A stretch of DNA of 64,000 bases, from positions 47,840,843 through 47,904,842 of the forward strand of contig NC_065538.1 of assembly GCF_932294415.1 (NCBI RefSeq), written 5' to 3'. Made by a program: the position numbers and the translations under genes. The notes beneath the pieces are model-generated. The model ran no database searches. It worked only from the letters and a program-made list of their open reading frames with translations, and was not told where the DNA came from. The DNA is from Quercus robur (taxonomy: Eukaryota; Streptophyta; Magnoliopsida; Fagales; Fagaceae). Positions 12,902 through 25,345 of the stretch are shown piece by piece (position 1 is the first letter of the stretch; each line of letters opens with the position of its first letter).

Positions 12902-13630
12902 ATGTCTCGCCGTTCCTCTCGTGGAAAAGAAACCATGACTGATGTTCCATCATCCCTTGTTTCAAAACAAACCCGACGTTCGTCTCATGACTCAAACAAT
13001 GAGAGATTCAATACTCCCCTTGACTCTTAGACTTTCTCTAGTATTTTCGAAGAAGCTCCCACCGTGGTGGAACGAATAGTGAAATTTGATACTTTGGGAA
13101 CAACTTTTATTCTTAGAATTTTTGAAGAAAGAGATTGGGCTGATCTGTTTGGGAACTTCGAGGACCCAATTGATGAATTAGTTAAGGAATTCTACTCAAA
13201 TGCTAGATTCACCGGGTTGAATTGAAATGTTGGGTACGAGGAAAGGAATTCATCATCACCCCCAAACTACATTTCAAAGGTCCTTCGAATTAATCGACCG
13301 GCAAAGGCAGACCTCACGCCATATGATGATAGACTTTCTTAAGTGCAGGATATTCTTAAAATTCTTAGGCCAGATCATGAGATTTCAACCAAAGGCACGT
13401 CCATTGGAACAACAAAGTTTGCACCTGAACTAAAGACTCTCACATTGATCATGTTCTTCAACCTTTATCCATTGTCTAACACCGGATTCATTAATCTTGG
13501 AAGAGCTCAGTTCCTATGTGATCTCATTACCAGGGTTCCAATAGATATTTGCGCTCACATTTTTCAGACAATAGGGAAAATAGCAGCACGAACGGAAGCA
13601 CGAACATGTTTTCCCATAGCAGTTCCACTT
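12902..13630 (+). pseudogene. ORF2 of element A, Transposase_32-like, broken
   Basis: ATG 12902 opens a protein starting MSRRSSRGKE. It continues through a TAG at 13028-13030, further stops and frame changes. The longest recognisable part reads GRAQFLCDLIT around 13500-13530. This resembles the 'putative plant transposon protein' domain found in many plant retroelements. Similarity ends near 13630. The function of this family is unknown; despite the name I see no DDE motif. The ORF is truncated relative to the 359-365 codons of elements B and C. Confidence 0.6.
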
Positions 13631-13640
13631 GCCATGGGCA

Positions 13641-13991
13641 TGTAACCAAAGTTTGGCAAATGGAGCGTAGTTTGTGCACAAGTCGGACCAAGGTGGGTTA
13701 CAATTAGATTGGTCCCAACTTCCTTATCCAAAACACTTGGGCCCATTACAGCAAAAGGCAACCCAACCCAACATTACAAAAAGGCCCACCACAACGATAT
13801 GATAGAGATGAAAACAACAATATGATAGAGATGAAAACTATAATAATAGATTAAAGGGTCCAAACCTGACATTTTTTACCTAACACAATGAACATGTTTC
13901 AAACATAGGTTGGGAGCAAAGAATCCACCTCAATCTGCTCTAAAAAGACTTTAAAGAAATTATCATGGCTTGTAAAACTGCTACAACCACC

Positions 13992-14022
<31 letters not shown>

Positions 14023-14463
14023 AAAACCTCCTCTCTGGTCCTTCTCTAAACTATAATCTAATTATTACTTTCCTTAAAAAGACCCTCTGTGATTAATTTT
14101 ATAGGACCTGTAATATCAAATGCATGTTTTTTGAATCTGAATCTAAAAGGCTACTTTCCTTTCTTCCGTTTCCGAAACATTTTGTACCTTCTTGAGATCT
14201 CATATTCAATTTGACTCCAAGACTTTGATTACCTCCAAACAATGTCACTACTGTTCAACTAAAAAATTGGTAGATCTGTTTAACATAAATATTCAAGTCA
14301 TGGAAACTAGAAAATGATAGACAAAACCCAGCCTCTTTGTCACATTAACATATATAAACTGATTCATTTACCCAACTGATGTTAATTGAAATAATTTAAT
14401 GGTTGTCACTAAAGTTTCATCAAGAGTAAAATTCTAGGCAAGATTGATTTATTCTACAAAGAT
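13641..14463. other. Intergenic, with poly-C/poly-A run
   Basis: No gene was seen. A C homopolymer of about 23 bases near 13990-14012 runs straight into about 14 A at 14013-14026. The right part may contain the downstream end or last exon of the 14-3-3 pseudogene on the minus strand, but I could not recognise it. Confidence 0.4.
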
Positions 14464-15864
14464 CTACAAGTTACCTTCATTCTCTGGGATGTCAGAAGTC
14501 CCCAATGTGAGGTTATCCCTAAAGAGCTGCATAATTAAAGTGCTGTCTTTGTAAGATTCCTCATTCAAAGTATCCAACTCTGAGACAGCTTCATCAAAGG
14601 CTTGCTTTGCTAGGTAACAAGCCTTGGGATAAAAATTAACATGCAAGAACAAGTAAATCATCTCCCTCTTTCTCCCTCTCTCTTTAAACAAAAACAAAGT
14701 AATTTACCAATAAATAAATATCAAAAAAGGAAAGGATATCATATGCATACCTTTCAGGAGAGTTCATAATTTCATAATGAAATACAGAGAAATTCAAGGC
14801 CAAACCCAGTCTGATGGGATGTGTAGGAGGTAATTTAGCTTCTGTTGTAGTAATAGCTGCCTGCAAAAAGAAATACACAACTAAGTGTACAAATTGGACC
14901 AACTCAAATGAATAAAGTTGGAAAACCAAAATAGCATTCTACACAAGCTGATAGATGTCCACTAAACTAGTACAACCCTCTGAAGATCTCTCTACTTTTC
15001 TTAGCACCCAACAATCGATATATAAATGACAAGGGTCAAAAGCAAAATTTGAATATTATATGAAAGGTCATAAGTAGTAAAAAAGAAATTCAACAAACAG
15101 CATGATCTCTTCAGTCAACATATAACATCAAATGGGCACAATGCACAAGTAAAACTACTACACAGTCTACCATGTCAAGAAATGCAGAAAATACTCATAA
15201 TCCTAACACAATCAATAACCAAGTCTGGCTTATAAATTACTCATTATTATTAACTTGATAACATCATAATGATTAAATGTAGAACTTTAGCTATAGCTCA
15301 TTCCAATCCAACAAGAGCTTGTCTTAGACAAGACAACACCCATATTTAAATAACAGACTAGACAATTGAATTTTTTTTGCATTTGCAATTTCAGACACCC
15401 ATTAAAATCAAAAACACTAATCCTCCGTTTGATTCTATATAAAGAGAAATCCAGAATTCTTAGCTTCGATTTCTTTTCTTTTCTCTACACTCTCTTAACA
15501 AACAAACAAAAAAGGGGAATTATTTCTACTAAAAAATACTTCAAATTTTACCACATTGTTTTACAAACTAATGTGTCACCAATCTTATATAGTAATTTTG
15601 ACATTCAATTATTAATTTTTTGAAATTCACCAATCACATTAATTTTCACAATAATTTGTAATGGCAAAGCATTGGGCCCATTACGATGGTGACATATGTC
15701 CCTTTTTGGCCACATGTCATCATCCTAACAAGTCTAACGCGCATACTATATGCATCAGACCCAAGCCTAACTCAATTTGTAAAGCTCGTGTACTAAAGTT
15801 ATAGTAACTTTAGTAGTTTCTAAATTATTAAGTACTCATGGAATGCACCCCATCACTTTCTTTA

Positions 15865-16091
15865 GGGAGAAATTATTGTGTCTACTGGGAGAATTACTGA
15901 AGCCATCCTCTTGATCTTTCTAATTAATAAAACGTTGTTATTTATGTAAATGTGACATCATCTATTGGATTTTTATTTTCAATTCTTGTGCTGATTAGGA
16001 ATCTATCTCATACATTTGTATAAGTGACATTATTTCATCAGTTGGGAGGACCACTTCAGTAGCCCTCCCGGTGAGTCTAATAATTTCTCCC
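15865..16091. mobile_element. Small MITE-like element in a 14-3-3 intron
   Basis: The left end GGGAGAAATTATTGTGTCTA and the right end, read on the other strand as GGGAGAAATTATTAGACTCA, form imperfect terminal inverted repeats of about 45 bp around a 227-bp unit. Flanking bases do not give a clean target duplication. It lies in the intron between exons 3 and 4. Confidence 0.55.
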
Positions 16092-16435
16092 ACTCTTCGT
16101 GTGGTACTCTCTTTTTTTATGTCACCATGAATTTAATTAGTATGACCTGACTATAAAGTATTGAATAATTACTTTAACAAACTCAAAGTCTAAACCAATA
16201 GCATACAATACGAAAACAACATAATTCCCTACCTGGTAAGCTTTCATTGACAGAAAGTTGCCTGCTCTCTAGCAAAGCTTCTCCCTGAGAGCTTTGCTGT
16301 AGTGTGGCATTGTCGTCCCTTCCGTGGAAGGAGGTTTTGTCCCTTGAGTTAACTGTGTTTTCTCAAGGCTAGTGGTATAATCCTTTCAAGGGGTCTGGGA
16401 AACACTTTTAAATTATTTGCATATTACACACTAGA

Positions 16436-17801
16436 ATGGACGACCTTACAAAACATTGGAGCTCTCTCTCCCTTTCAGATAGAGAGGGTTCAGGTCTCAG
16501 ATTGAAAAAAGAACAAGCTGCAGATGATTTCACCATTGCAGCTAGGTTCTTTACTAAGCGTGCTCTGAATATTGATGCCATAGCAAGAACCTTTTCGCCT
16601 TTATGGAGATCAAAAAAGGGTTTTAGCATCAAGAATAATGGAGATCATATCATCCTTTTCTCTTTTGATAATGAAGCAGAAGTGGATAGAATTCTATCGT
16701 CGGAACCGTAGTGCTTTGACAAATATCTAATGGCCCTTTCAAAAATCAATAAGGAATCATTGCTAGAGGAGTGTAATTTCAACAAAGTCTCCTTCTGGGT
16801 TCAAGTCTATGATATACCATTATGTTACAGGAACAAAGAAGTTGCAGAACAGATTTGTGAAACAATTGGGATCATACAACACCCAAAGGATCCCCCTAAC
16901 TACGACGGCGGAAGCTTCATCAGAGTCAGAGTGTCCATCGATATTTCTCTACCTTTTTGCCGTGGCCGACTCATCACCCTGGATGATGACAGAGAACACT
17001 GGGTTTCTTTCAAGTACGAAAGACTCCCCAACCTTTGTTACTAGTGTGGCCGGCTCACACACTCCGATAAGGATTGCGAGAAGTGGATTGATAGCGAAGG
17101 CTCCCTGCAACACGAAGACCAGCAATTTGGGGCATGGATGAGAGCCCCTCCGTTTGTTGCAGCTCGTAAAAATGTAGTGGCAGTCCCGGGTTTTTTTGCC
17201 AAGAAGAAAATGGAAACTTCGGTCCAAAATGCATCCACTTCGACATCACACCCACACGAAAAGAACCTCTCGTTGGTCTCTGAACCAGCAGGCAACCGCC
17301 CGACGACAATAATGCTCCCTGTGCGAACCTGGGCTCTCACACAATTCACGGGGGTACAAACGCTGCCTCGGACATCTCGGACTTGACAGATCCTGACATT
17401 TCTCGGAAACCCACTTTACAAGAAGACTTTGAGTAGAAGGGCTTTCAAAAGTAAGCGAGCGGGAACAAATATCTGAAGTGGATTCTCGGCCCTCTATTCA
17501 CTCCAACCCAATCACGAACCGGAATCAAGCCCAGCCCACCCAGCCCATACCCTTAAGTGATATTACAAACCAAGACCCACATACCTACTCCACTCAGGCC
17601 CAAGCTGGTAAGAAATGGACCCGGATCCAAAGGCCCCCCATTATCTCAGAGCCACAAGAATCTAACCTCATTATAGGCAAAAGAAATTCCCTTCCTTTCC
17701 CAGATTACACTTCCTCCCCAAAACCCAGAGCCATTGAAACTCCCATTTCTGATGAAAACACTCTTCCATCGGCGGCGGCTGACTCCCAGCCCTGCCGGTA
17801 G
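16436..17801 (+). pseudogene. LINE ORF1 (DUF4283 / CCHC RNA-binding), broken
   Basis: ATG 16436 begins a plant L1 ORF1 with a DUF4283-like fold (about codons 30-190) and a zf-CCHC_4-like knuckle. Two TAG codons interrupt the frame: 16709-16711 and 17042-17044. The second falls at the Trp position between the two Cys of the knuckle start, in the run NLCY*CGRLTHSDKDC. The frame ends at 17386. A Pro/Gln/Ser-rich tail continues in another frame at 17478-17801, implying a further frameshift. In L1 elements ORF1 binds element RNA. Both TAGs fit TGG to TAG changes. Confidence 0.8.
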
Positions 17802-17803
17802 CC

Positions 17804-20800
17804 ATGAGTTGGCTATGCTGGAACGTGCGCGGGCTTGGGAACTGGCGTACCATTCGTGAGCTCGAAGCTTTAGTCCGAGCACAAGATCCCGTTACCCTGT
17901 TTTTGGCTGAGACGTGGGCAGATGAAGATAGACTTCGCAGTTTGTGTAATAAATTAAACTTCGATCATGCATGGATTGTTCCTCGGATCAACAATACCGG
18001 GTTTCTCAGCCTCTTTTGGAAAAAGCCAGTCCACATCGAAGTGATCTCCTCCTCGCCGAACCACGTGGATACTATTGTTGGGAATTCCGGTGAGGATCGA
18101 TGGCGTTTTACAGGTATATATGGTTTTACGGATTCAAGAAGGAGGCAAGAAACTTGGTCTCTGTTGCGCCAGCTGCACCAGCGTCTCTCCTTTCCCTGGC
18201 TCTGTGCAGGAGATTTCAATGAAATAATGTGGGCGCACGAAAAATTGGGCAGGGGTTTGAGACAAGATCGCATGATGATGGCGTTTAGGGAGGTCCTGGA
18301 TGAATGCGGTCTAATGGATTTGGGCTTTAGAGGTGAGAAATACACCTGGAAAGGAAAACGCCACGGTGATATGGTCTAGGAGCGACTTGATCGGGCAATA
18401 GCGAATAACACTTGGTTTGCTTCCAACCCGGGTACCCAGGTACAACACTTACAATCTCACGCATCGGATCATAGACCAATCATAGTGAAGCCGGATGGAA
18501 TTTTCCCCAAACCGTGTAGACCCTTCAAATTTGAGAAAATGTGGCTGAGCGACAGGGGATGCTCTGATACAGTCATCTCGGCATGGGGCAACTCTGCTCC
18601 GAATACCACCATGGCCCAGGTTGCAGGTAAAATCAAACTCTGTGGTGATAGACTTTCCATTTGGAGTAAACAATCTTTTAGGTGTATTAAGACAATGCTT
18701 GAAACTAAAAGTAAAATGCTTGCTAAAGCTGAACTTGTAGCTGCTAGAGGGGGAGGGGACTATGCTTTAGTTAAGGATCTGCAATTTCTGAAATGCAGTG
18801 ATAGAAACACTAGCTACTTCCACAGCAAAGCCTCCCACAGATATCGAAGGAATCGGATTTCCGGCCTTAGGAACAATGCCAATGTGTGGTGTTCGGAGGT
18901 GAGCCAAATTAAAGAGATAGCTGTTGAATACTATAACTCCCTCTTCACCTCTTCCAATCCATCGGATATGAATGAAATTCTCGATGCAATCCGACCCTCT
19001 GTCTCAGCAGATATGAATATTCAACTCTCCAAACCGTTCTCAAGAGAAAAAGTGGATATAGCTATTAAAGAGATGGACCCCATTAAGGCTCCTGGCCCCG
19101 ACGGTATGCCTCCAATTTTCTATCATTCTTTCTGGTCTTTACTTGGTGATGATGTTTATAATGCTGTGTTGGATTGCCTAAATAATTGTAAGATTCCTAA
19201 GGAAATAAACCACACTAATATCACCTTGATCCCGAAAGTTAAGTCTCCAGAAAGCATCACTGAGTTCAGGCCTATAAGCCTATGCAATGTGATATATAAG
19301 TTAGTCTCAAAAGTCCTAGCCAATAGGCTTAAATCTGTCCTCCCATTTATCATTTCTGAAAATCAAAGTGCCTTCCAAGTAGGGAAAGTCATCACTGACA
19401 ATGTCCTTATGGCTTTTGAGACCCTGCACTATATGAAACACCACCAAACTGGGAAATCCGGGTTCATGGCGCTCAAATTGGATATGAGCAAAGCCTACGA
19501 CCGGTTAGAATGGTCTTATGTAGAAGCCCTGATGAAAAGGATGGGTTTCTGTGATTCTTGGGTGGCGTTAATTATGGAATGCATATCAACAGTTAGCTAC
19601 TCTATTTTGGTTAATGGGGACCCTCGAATACAATCTTTCCCTCAAGGGGCATTAGACAGGGCAACCTGTTTTCGCCATATTTATTCATTCTTTGTACGGA
19701 AGGCCTTCATGGCCTCCTAGCCAGTGCTGTCGATGCTGGCCTCATTAGGGGTGTTTCCATTTGTAAAAAAGGTCCTAGACTGACGCATCTATTCTTTGCA
19801 GACGATAGCGTAGTCTTCTGTAGGGCCTCCCTCGCCGAATGCCATATAATCCAAAAGTTGCTGTCATGTTATGAAAGAGCTTCGGGGCAGATGTTAAATA
19901 GGTGCAAAACTGGCCTGTTCTTCAGTAAATCCACGCCTACTAAGATCCAAATCCAAATAAAAGACTCCCTGGGGGTTCAGGACATTAAGCTCTATGAAAA
20001 GTATCTCGGTCTCCCTGCTCTAGTCGGCAAGTCTAAGAGAGCCAGTCTGGATTTTATTAAGGAGCGTGTTTGGGCAAAGCTCCAAGGCTGGAAAGAGCAG
20101 CTCCTCTCCCAAGCTGGCCGGGAAATCCTTCTTAAAGCCGTTGTCCAAGCCATTTCGGCTTATGCCATGAGTTGCTTTAAGCTCCCCATCTCTCTGTGCA
20201 ACGACATTGAAGCTTTAATTAGAAAGTTCTGGTGGGGGCAGCGTGGTAATCAAAGGAAAATCCATTGGACAAGTTGGTATTCTCTGTGTAAACCCAAGTG
20301 TATGGGTGGATTGGGCTTCAAAGACCTCCAAAAATTTAATGACTCTATGTTGGCTAAGCAAGTTTGGCATCTCTTGGGCAACGAAGATTCTTTTTTCCAT
20401 AGATTCTTCAAAGCTAAGTTCTTCCTGAGTGGGAGTATTCTCGATGCAAAGGCTGGGATTGGTTCTTTTGCCTGGAAAAGCATCCTCAAAGGGCGAGATG
20501 TGATTAGCAAAGGGCTGCGTTGGAGGGTGGGAAACGGCTTAGAGATCCGAATTTTCCAAGACAATTGGCTCCCAGACCCTCACCTGAATAGAGTTCTATC
20601 TCCTCCTGATTTTCTTGGTATTGATGCAAGAGTTTCAGTGCTGATGGATGGTGTCAATAAAAGCTGGCTACATGAGATAATTGATAACCTCTTCTTACCA
20701 CACGAAGCAAAAATAATCAAATCTATTCCTATCAACTTGGTGGATTGCGAAGATAAAATTTTCTGGCCTTTAACTGCAAACGGTGAATACTCGATTAAAA

Positions 20801-21828
20801 CTGGATATAGACTACTTATGAATTTGGGTGCCAGCGATAACCCGAGCTCTTCGGACATTTCTCAATCCAAGCAAATCTGGAAAGCGATCTGGAATTTGAA
20901 TGTTCCAAATAGAGCTAAAATATTAATGTGGAGGGCGGGTCTGGATGCTCTGCCTTCTCGGGTGAATTTGGTTAAAAGAATGGTGCAATGTGATCCGATC
21001 TGTCCCAGTTGTGGTCTTGAGCAAGAAACAACTCTTCATGCCCTCTGGTCTTGTCCGGCCTTAGCTGAGGTTTGGACTTTACGTTTCGCTTGGCTAATAA
21101 GGCAAACCAGGCTATGTTCCAATTTCCTGGATATTATTCAAGTCTGCTGCTCTAGGAGTGAGTGCTTTGAGTTTTTTGCAACCATAACCTCAATTATTTG
21201 GACCCGACAGAATAGATTGAGAGTTGGGGAAATTTCTATCCTGCTGCAGAGAATCAACTCCCTGGCTTGTGACACTCTTCAGGAATTCCATGATGCAAAT
21301 CCTCTCCCTTGTGGCCCTTCCCCTTCCCCCATTCCTGTCAAATGGTCTCTGCCTCCTAAAAGTTGGGTGAAAATTAACTTCGACGGGGCTCTATTCAAGG
21401 CGATCGATTCTGCTGGGTTGGGAGTGATTATTAGAAATGACCTTGGTCTAGTAATGGCTGCCTCGGCACAAACCATTCCGCTGCCTACCTCGGTAGAGAC
21501 GGTGGAAGTGCTGGCAACTCGTAATGCCATTTGCCTAGCTCGGGAGCTTCAGTTTAACAAGGTAATTATTGAAGGCGACTCGGAAGTGGTGATTAAGTTT
21601 CTAAACAGCTCAAACATCTCCTCCACCAGCTTTGGGCATATAGTCCGAGATATCAAGATTGTTTCTGCAGCTTTCAGTGAGATTAGTTTTTGTCACACTC
21701 GCAGACAAGGCAACAAAGTAGCTCATTCGATTGCTAGGCGAACTTGTAATTTTTCTCCTTTTAATGTTTGGATGGAGGATGTTCCTCCAGACATCCTCTC
21801 TATGTACTCTTCTGAACTAGTTATATGA
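17804..21828 (+). pseudogene. LINE ORF2: endonuclease, reverse transcriptase, RNase H; broken
   Basis: ATG 17804 starts an apurinic-like endonuclease with WNVRGLGN, GDFNEI and SDHRPI. TAG at 18377-18379 interrupts it; reading resumes in the same frame. The reverse transcriptase follows with LDMSKAYDRLEW near 19480-19510 and the FADD catalytic box near 19796-19806. A one-base loss near 19645, in the run FPQ..GIRQG, shifts the frame. From 19858 the frame is open to 21828 and holds the RT thumb, zf-RVT (CPSCGLEQETTLHALWSC near 21001) and a C-terminal RNase H. Three acidic RNase H positions are visible (NFDGA, VEV, IEGDS). Intact ORF2 would drive target-primed reverse transcription; this one cannot. 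Confidence 0.88.
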
Positions 21829-22575
21829 AAATTTCTTCCCCCCTCATCGTCCTGGGGCAAATTCTAAAAAAAAAAAAGCTTTCATTGACAGATCAGCAGT
21901 CTCTTTCTTCTCATCACTAGCCTTAAACTCCGCCAAATACCGATAATAATCCCCTTTCCTGCAACCACACCCCAAACAAACATTTAAAAAAATAAAACCA
22001 TAAACCCTTAATAAATAGTAAAAACCCTAATCCACTGACATTTTGTTGAAAAAGATGGTGGACTCTTCGGTGGAGCAAGCCGGGATGAGATGATCGTCCA
22101 TGAGGGAGATGATGTTGGCGCAAATGTCAGAGAGCTCGGACTCAACCTTGTGCTATACTCCTTGATCCGCTTTAGGGTCTGATCGTTCCCTTTCGATTCT
22201 TCCTTTTGCTCGAGCGAAGATAAGATCCTCCATGAGGCTCTACGAGCTCCCACCATGTTCTTGTACGCAACGGAGAACAGGTTCCTCTCTTCCACGCTCA
22301 GTTCCATGCCGGCTTCTGTGCTCTTGGTCACCCTTTTCTTCATCTGTTCCACCATATCTGCATTCGTTTTCAAAGTGAAATATGATTAGTTTAAAAAACC
22401 TTGAGTTTAAAAGCTCTGGTTTTTCTTTTTTTTTTCCTCAGAAACCAAACAAAGTATAATCATAATGGCTAAGCTTTGAGAGAGAGTGTGTTAAAAAAAG
22501 ACCGTCGTAGCGCTTAGCTTGCTCGGCAAGCTTAGCCATGTAGATGTGGTTCTCTCTTTCTTTGGTGGACGCCAT

Positions 22576-23355
22576 GGGAAAGAAATCTCTTTAGTCTCTC
22601 ACTCTCACTCTTACGCACTAGCACTGTATTTTGACAAGTAAATGAAATTGAGAGTAATGAAGATTGAAGAGTGGTGGTGGAAGTGGTGGTGGTGGACTGA
22701 TTGAAGCAGATGGGGCTTTCAAACTTGAGAAAGAAAACCAGGTGCGCGGGGACAGAGCAACAGGGACCTCATTGTTCACTGCCCCCACGCGTGCTTCTTA
22801 GAGGTGGAGTATCACTTCCAGTTTCTTGAATTATGATTGGGAGGTGTTGTTCACGGGAGTTGAAGCAGCGGGTGAGGTTAGATGGGAATGTTTTAAATGG
22901 TGGAGGGATGGGCCAAGGTCTGTTTGGAGCTGCTTATTTTACTATAAACACTGTAGCAAGTAATTTTAAAATAAAACTAAACAGTGCACACGTGAATCCC
23001 AGTAAAGATAGACAAGCTGTTACGCAACTAAATGTTGAAACGTGCACAATGCACAGTGGCTAAATGTTGTAATAATACCACAAAAAGTATACATAGGTCC
23101 CAGCAAGGATGGACAAAACTAAGTGAATGACTGAATGCGCACAATGTAAGTGGGTCCCACTTCAAACGCAGAAGCACACTCTAAACGCAATCCAAGCGCA
23201 CATTTAATATTCATCTATCATGTTGGAATTTGAAGCTCCAAATTTGTTTTTCTTTGTTTTTTTTTTTTTTTTTTTTTAATTTATTTGGACCAATGCAATG
23301 CAATTACCCCATTTTATCTCATAATTTTTTTTACTACCCTTACTGTTTAATTTTA
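22576..23355. other. 5' flank of the 14-3-3 pseudogene and unclassified repeat
   Basis: The first 200 bases hold the CT-rich leader and promoter region of the minus-strand 14-3-3 gene. From about 22900 there is moderately GC-richer sequence with GTGCACA-type motifs that looks like a decayed transposon; I could not define its ends. A T-run lies at 23256-23278. No ORF is convincing. Confidence 0.35.
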
Positions 23356-24125
23356 ACTAGTGTTATGCCCGTGTGATGCACAGGTTAATAGAAAAGTATA
23401 TGTAAATTAAAAAATTTTATTTTAATAATATAATTAAATTACTTATCTATAAAAATTAAATTAAAAATTTGAACTTATAAAGTAGATTTTAACTCTTTGA
23501 ACAAAAATAAAAATGTATAAAGGCACATATAAACATAACACAAATACAAACCAACAAAAATAAAAAGATGAAACCCTTGTAGGAGAGAATACAAAATTTG
23601 ATAATTCTTAAATAATAAATAGATAAAGTGTAAATATTTATATGGGTTTATATAATGGATTTCATGGATTTAAAATTGCCTTTATGACTCATGAGAAAAC
23701 CTTCAAAAAAAAAAAAAAAAGCACAAAAATGAAGAAGAGAAGTACATACTTGCAATAGTGTGGATGGTAGGTTTGATAAAGCATTCTACTATGGATTTCA
23801 CAAATATCAATTTGCCTAAGTAATAAGAGAGAGAGAGAGAGAGAAAGAGAAAAAAAAAAAAAAAAACAAAAACAAAAAGAGTGTTAAATTTCTAATTAAC
23901 ATAGAAATTATCAGAAGGAGAATTATTGATAATGGGGGAGAGAATTTATTAGACTAATTGGTAGCATTTATACTTTCTATCATTAAAAAAAAAAAAAAAT
24001 AATAATAAATAGAAAGGAGAGGCCGTAAAATAAAAAAGCAGCTATAGTAGGAATATATAAGAATACACTAAAAGAAATCTCAATATATACATTAGAAATC
24101 CTAACTTAATTAGGATTAAAAATTC

Positions 24126-24218
24126 TTCATCTAATAGATAATCTCAAGAAATAATAATAATCATAATAATTTCATCTAATAGATAATCTCAAAAAATAAT
24201 AATAATCATAATAATTTT
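24126..24218. repeat. 46-bp direct tandem repeat in the Helitron zone
   Basis: Two adjacent copies of a unit containing TTCATCTAATAGATAATCTC followed by AATAATAATAATCATAATAA, with one base difference. Confidence 0.8.
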
Positions 24219-24987
24219 TCAATTCACGTAAATGGCATCCATAATCCTATCTTGATAATTTAAGAGGGTCCTAGCGGTGAATATTTCTCTCTAATCAATC
24301 AATCTCTATATGAAAAAGACTTGAGTTATCAGGGGAAAAAAATGGGGTAATGAATTTATTATTTTTTTAATAAATAAATGACTCCTATTCAGTTTACCAA
24401 AAAAAAAAAAAAAAAAAGTAATTGTGTGAAGAGGAAAAAAATAGTAAAAAATAAATTAATAATAAAAGGATTAGAATTTGGATGGTAATCAATAAGATTT
24501 TCATCAGAAATTATAGGAGAAAAAGATAAGACCAAAAACATTATATCTATTTTTTTTTTAAAATCTAAAAAATATTGACTATATATTTTGTTGTTTTATT
24601 ATGTTTGGACTCAAAAATTAATTTCTTAGTTCATTAGACATGAAAGCCCAATTTCTTATATATTTACTAAACAATCAAATTAACATTAAAAATAAAATAA
24701 AATCAATTGACAATCCGTAACAATTCTCTAAATTGGATTAAAATTAAGGAAATCAACTTAAACAAATACACAAAATATATTCAATTTGATGGCAAAAAAA
24801 AAAGTAGAGTAAACAAATACATACTTGTAAAGTTGTAGGTAGAAGAAGAGAATAATAGAGGTTGTAGGTAGAAGAAGAGAAGAATAGCGCAAAAGAACCG
24901 TATGATAGGTATTAATTATGAATTATTTGATATATATATATATACACACACTCCACATTGAAGAATTTTATATGAACAAAAAGTCTA

Positions 24988-25033
<46 letters not shown>

Positions 25034-25104
25034 ATGTTTGATTCGTAGTTTTTGGATTACACTACGTTGCAACCTTAGACAAATAAACTAAAAAAAAGAA
25101 CAAA

Positions 25105-25345
25105 TTAAGCACCACATGAAGCAACTATACTACTAGGTTTGAATTAATAAGCTAATATTAATTGAATAGAACTTTATACTTCCTTCTTCCACATGAAGCA
25201 ACTACTACTAGGTTTAAATTAATAAGCTAATATAAATTGAATAGAACTTTATCCTTCCTTCTTTTTAGCACCACATGAAGCAACTACTGCTGGGTTTTGT
25301 GTTCATCAAAATCCTTCCTTCTTTTTAGCACCACACGAAGTAACT
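25105..25345. repeat. Roughly 80-bp tandem repeats
   Basis: The motif CACATGAAGCAACTA recurs at about 25110, 25190 and 25273, with a variant CACACGAAGTAACTA at about 25331. Units also share AATTAATAAGCTAATAT and ATCCTTCCTTCTTTTT. Copies are diverged and unequal in length. Confidence 0.7.

Larger units (their letters stand above)
7684..13640 (+). mobile_element. Element A: gag-only LTR retrotransposon with extra ORF2, 3' truncated
   Basis: Order: 5' LTR (7684-8745), PBS-like TGGTATTAGAGC (8748-8759), decayed copia-type gag (8814-10797), about 1.1 kb spacer with palindromic motifs, candidate leader and intron (intron 12380-12901), and ORF2 (12902 to about 13630). No protease, integrase, reverse transcriptase or RNase H was found in any frame. 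No 3' LTR or PPT follows; sequence similarity stops near 13640. The plan matches elements B (32977-40084) and C (53221-60880), but LTR sequence and palindrome type differ, so A belongs to another subfamily. A solo LTR of the A type lies at 44591-45493. Confidence 0.75.
16238..21892 (+). mobile_element. L1-type LINE, near full length, in 14-3-3 exon 3
   Basis: The body spans about 16255-21865 with a 3' A-run at 21866-21877. The 17-bp target duplication AAGCTTTCATTGACAGA occurs at 16238-16254 and 21876-21892 with no mismatch. A 5' UTR of about 180 bp precedes ORF1, and ORF2 follows. It is antisense to the host gene. Stops and frameshifts show it is now inactive, although the target duplication is unmutated. 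Confidence 0.93.
14464..22575 (-). pseudogene. 14-3-3 protein gene, disrupted by a LINE
   Basis: Reading on the minus strand, exon 1 is 22503-22575 (MASTKERENHIYMAKLAEQ), exon 2 is 22040-22357 and exon 3 is split into 21876-21958 and 16233-16254 by the LINE. Exon 4 is 14751-14860 ([15 protein letters not shown]) and exon 5 is about 14475-14622 ([24 protein letters not shown]). 14-3-3 proteins are dimeric cytosolic phosphoserine-binding adaptors; the start resembles the epsilon-like plant group. Lesions: the LINE; a one-base deletion in exon 2 after KRIKEY (about 22154) that shifts the frame; and exon 5's acceptor (CCCAAG|GCTTG) lying one base off the needed phase. The conserved RDNLTLW Trp is Gly. 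The final tail is not seen. The LINE-free join restores 88 nt for exon 3, confirming the model. It is a clear pseudogene. Confidence 0.9.

Noticed and set aside
17041..17349. Minus-strand open frames opposite LINE ORF1
   Set aside because: Shadow frames of the plus-strand LINE coding sequence.
22833..23063. Open frame with Gly/Gln-rich start near the 14-3-3 upstream flank
   Set aside because: No recognisable domain, and the right half is repeat-like; not supported as a gene.
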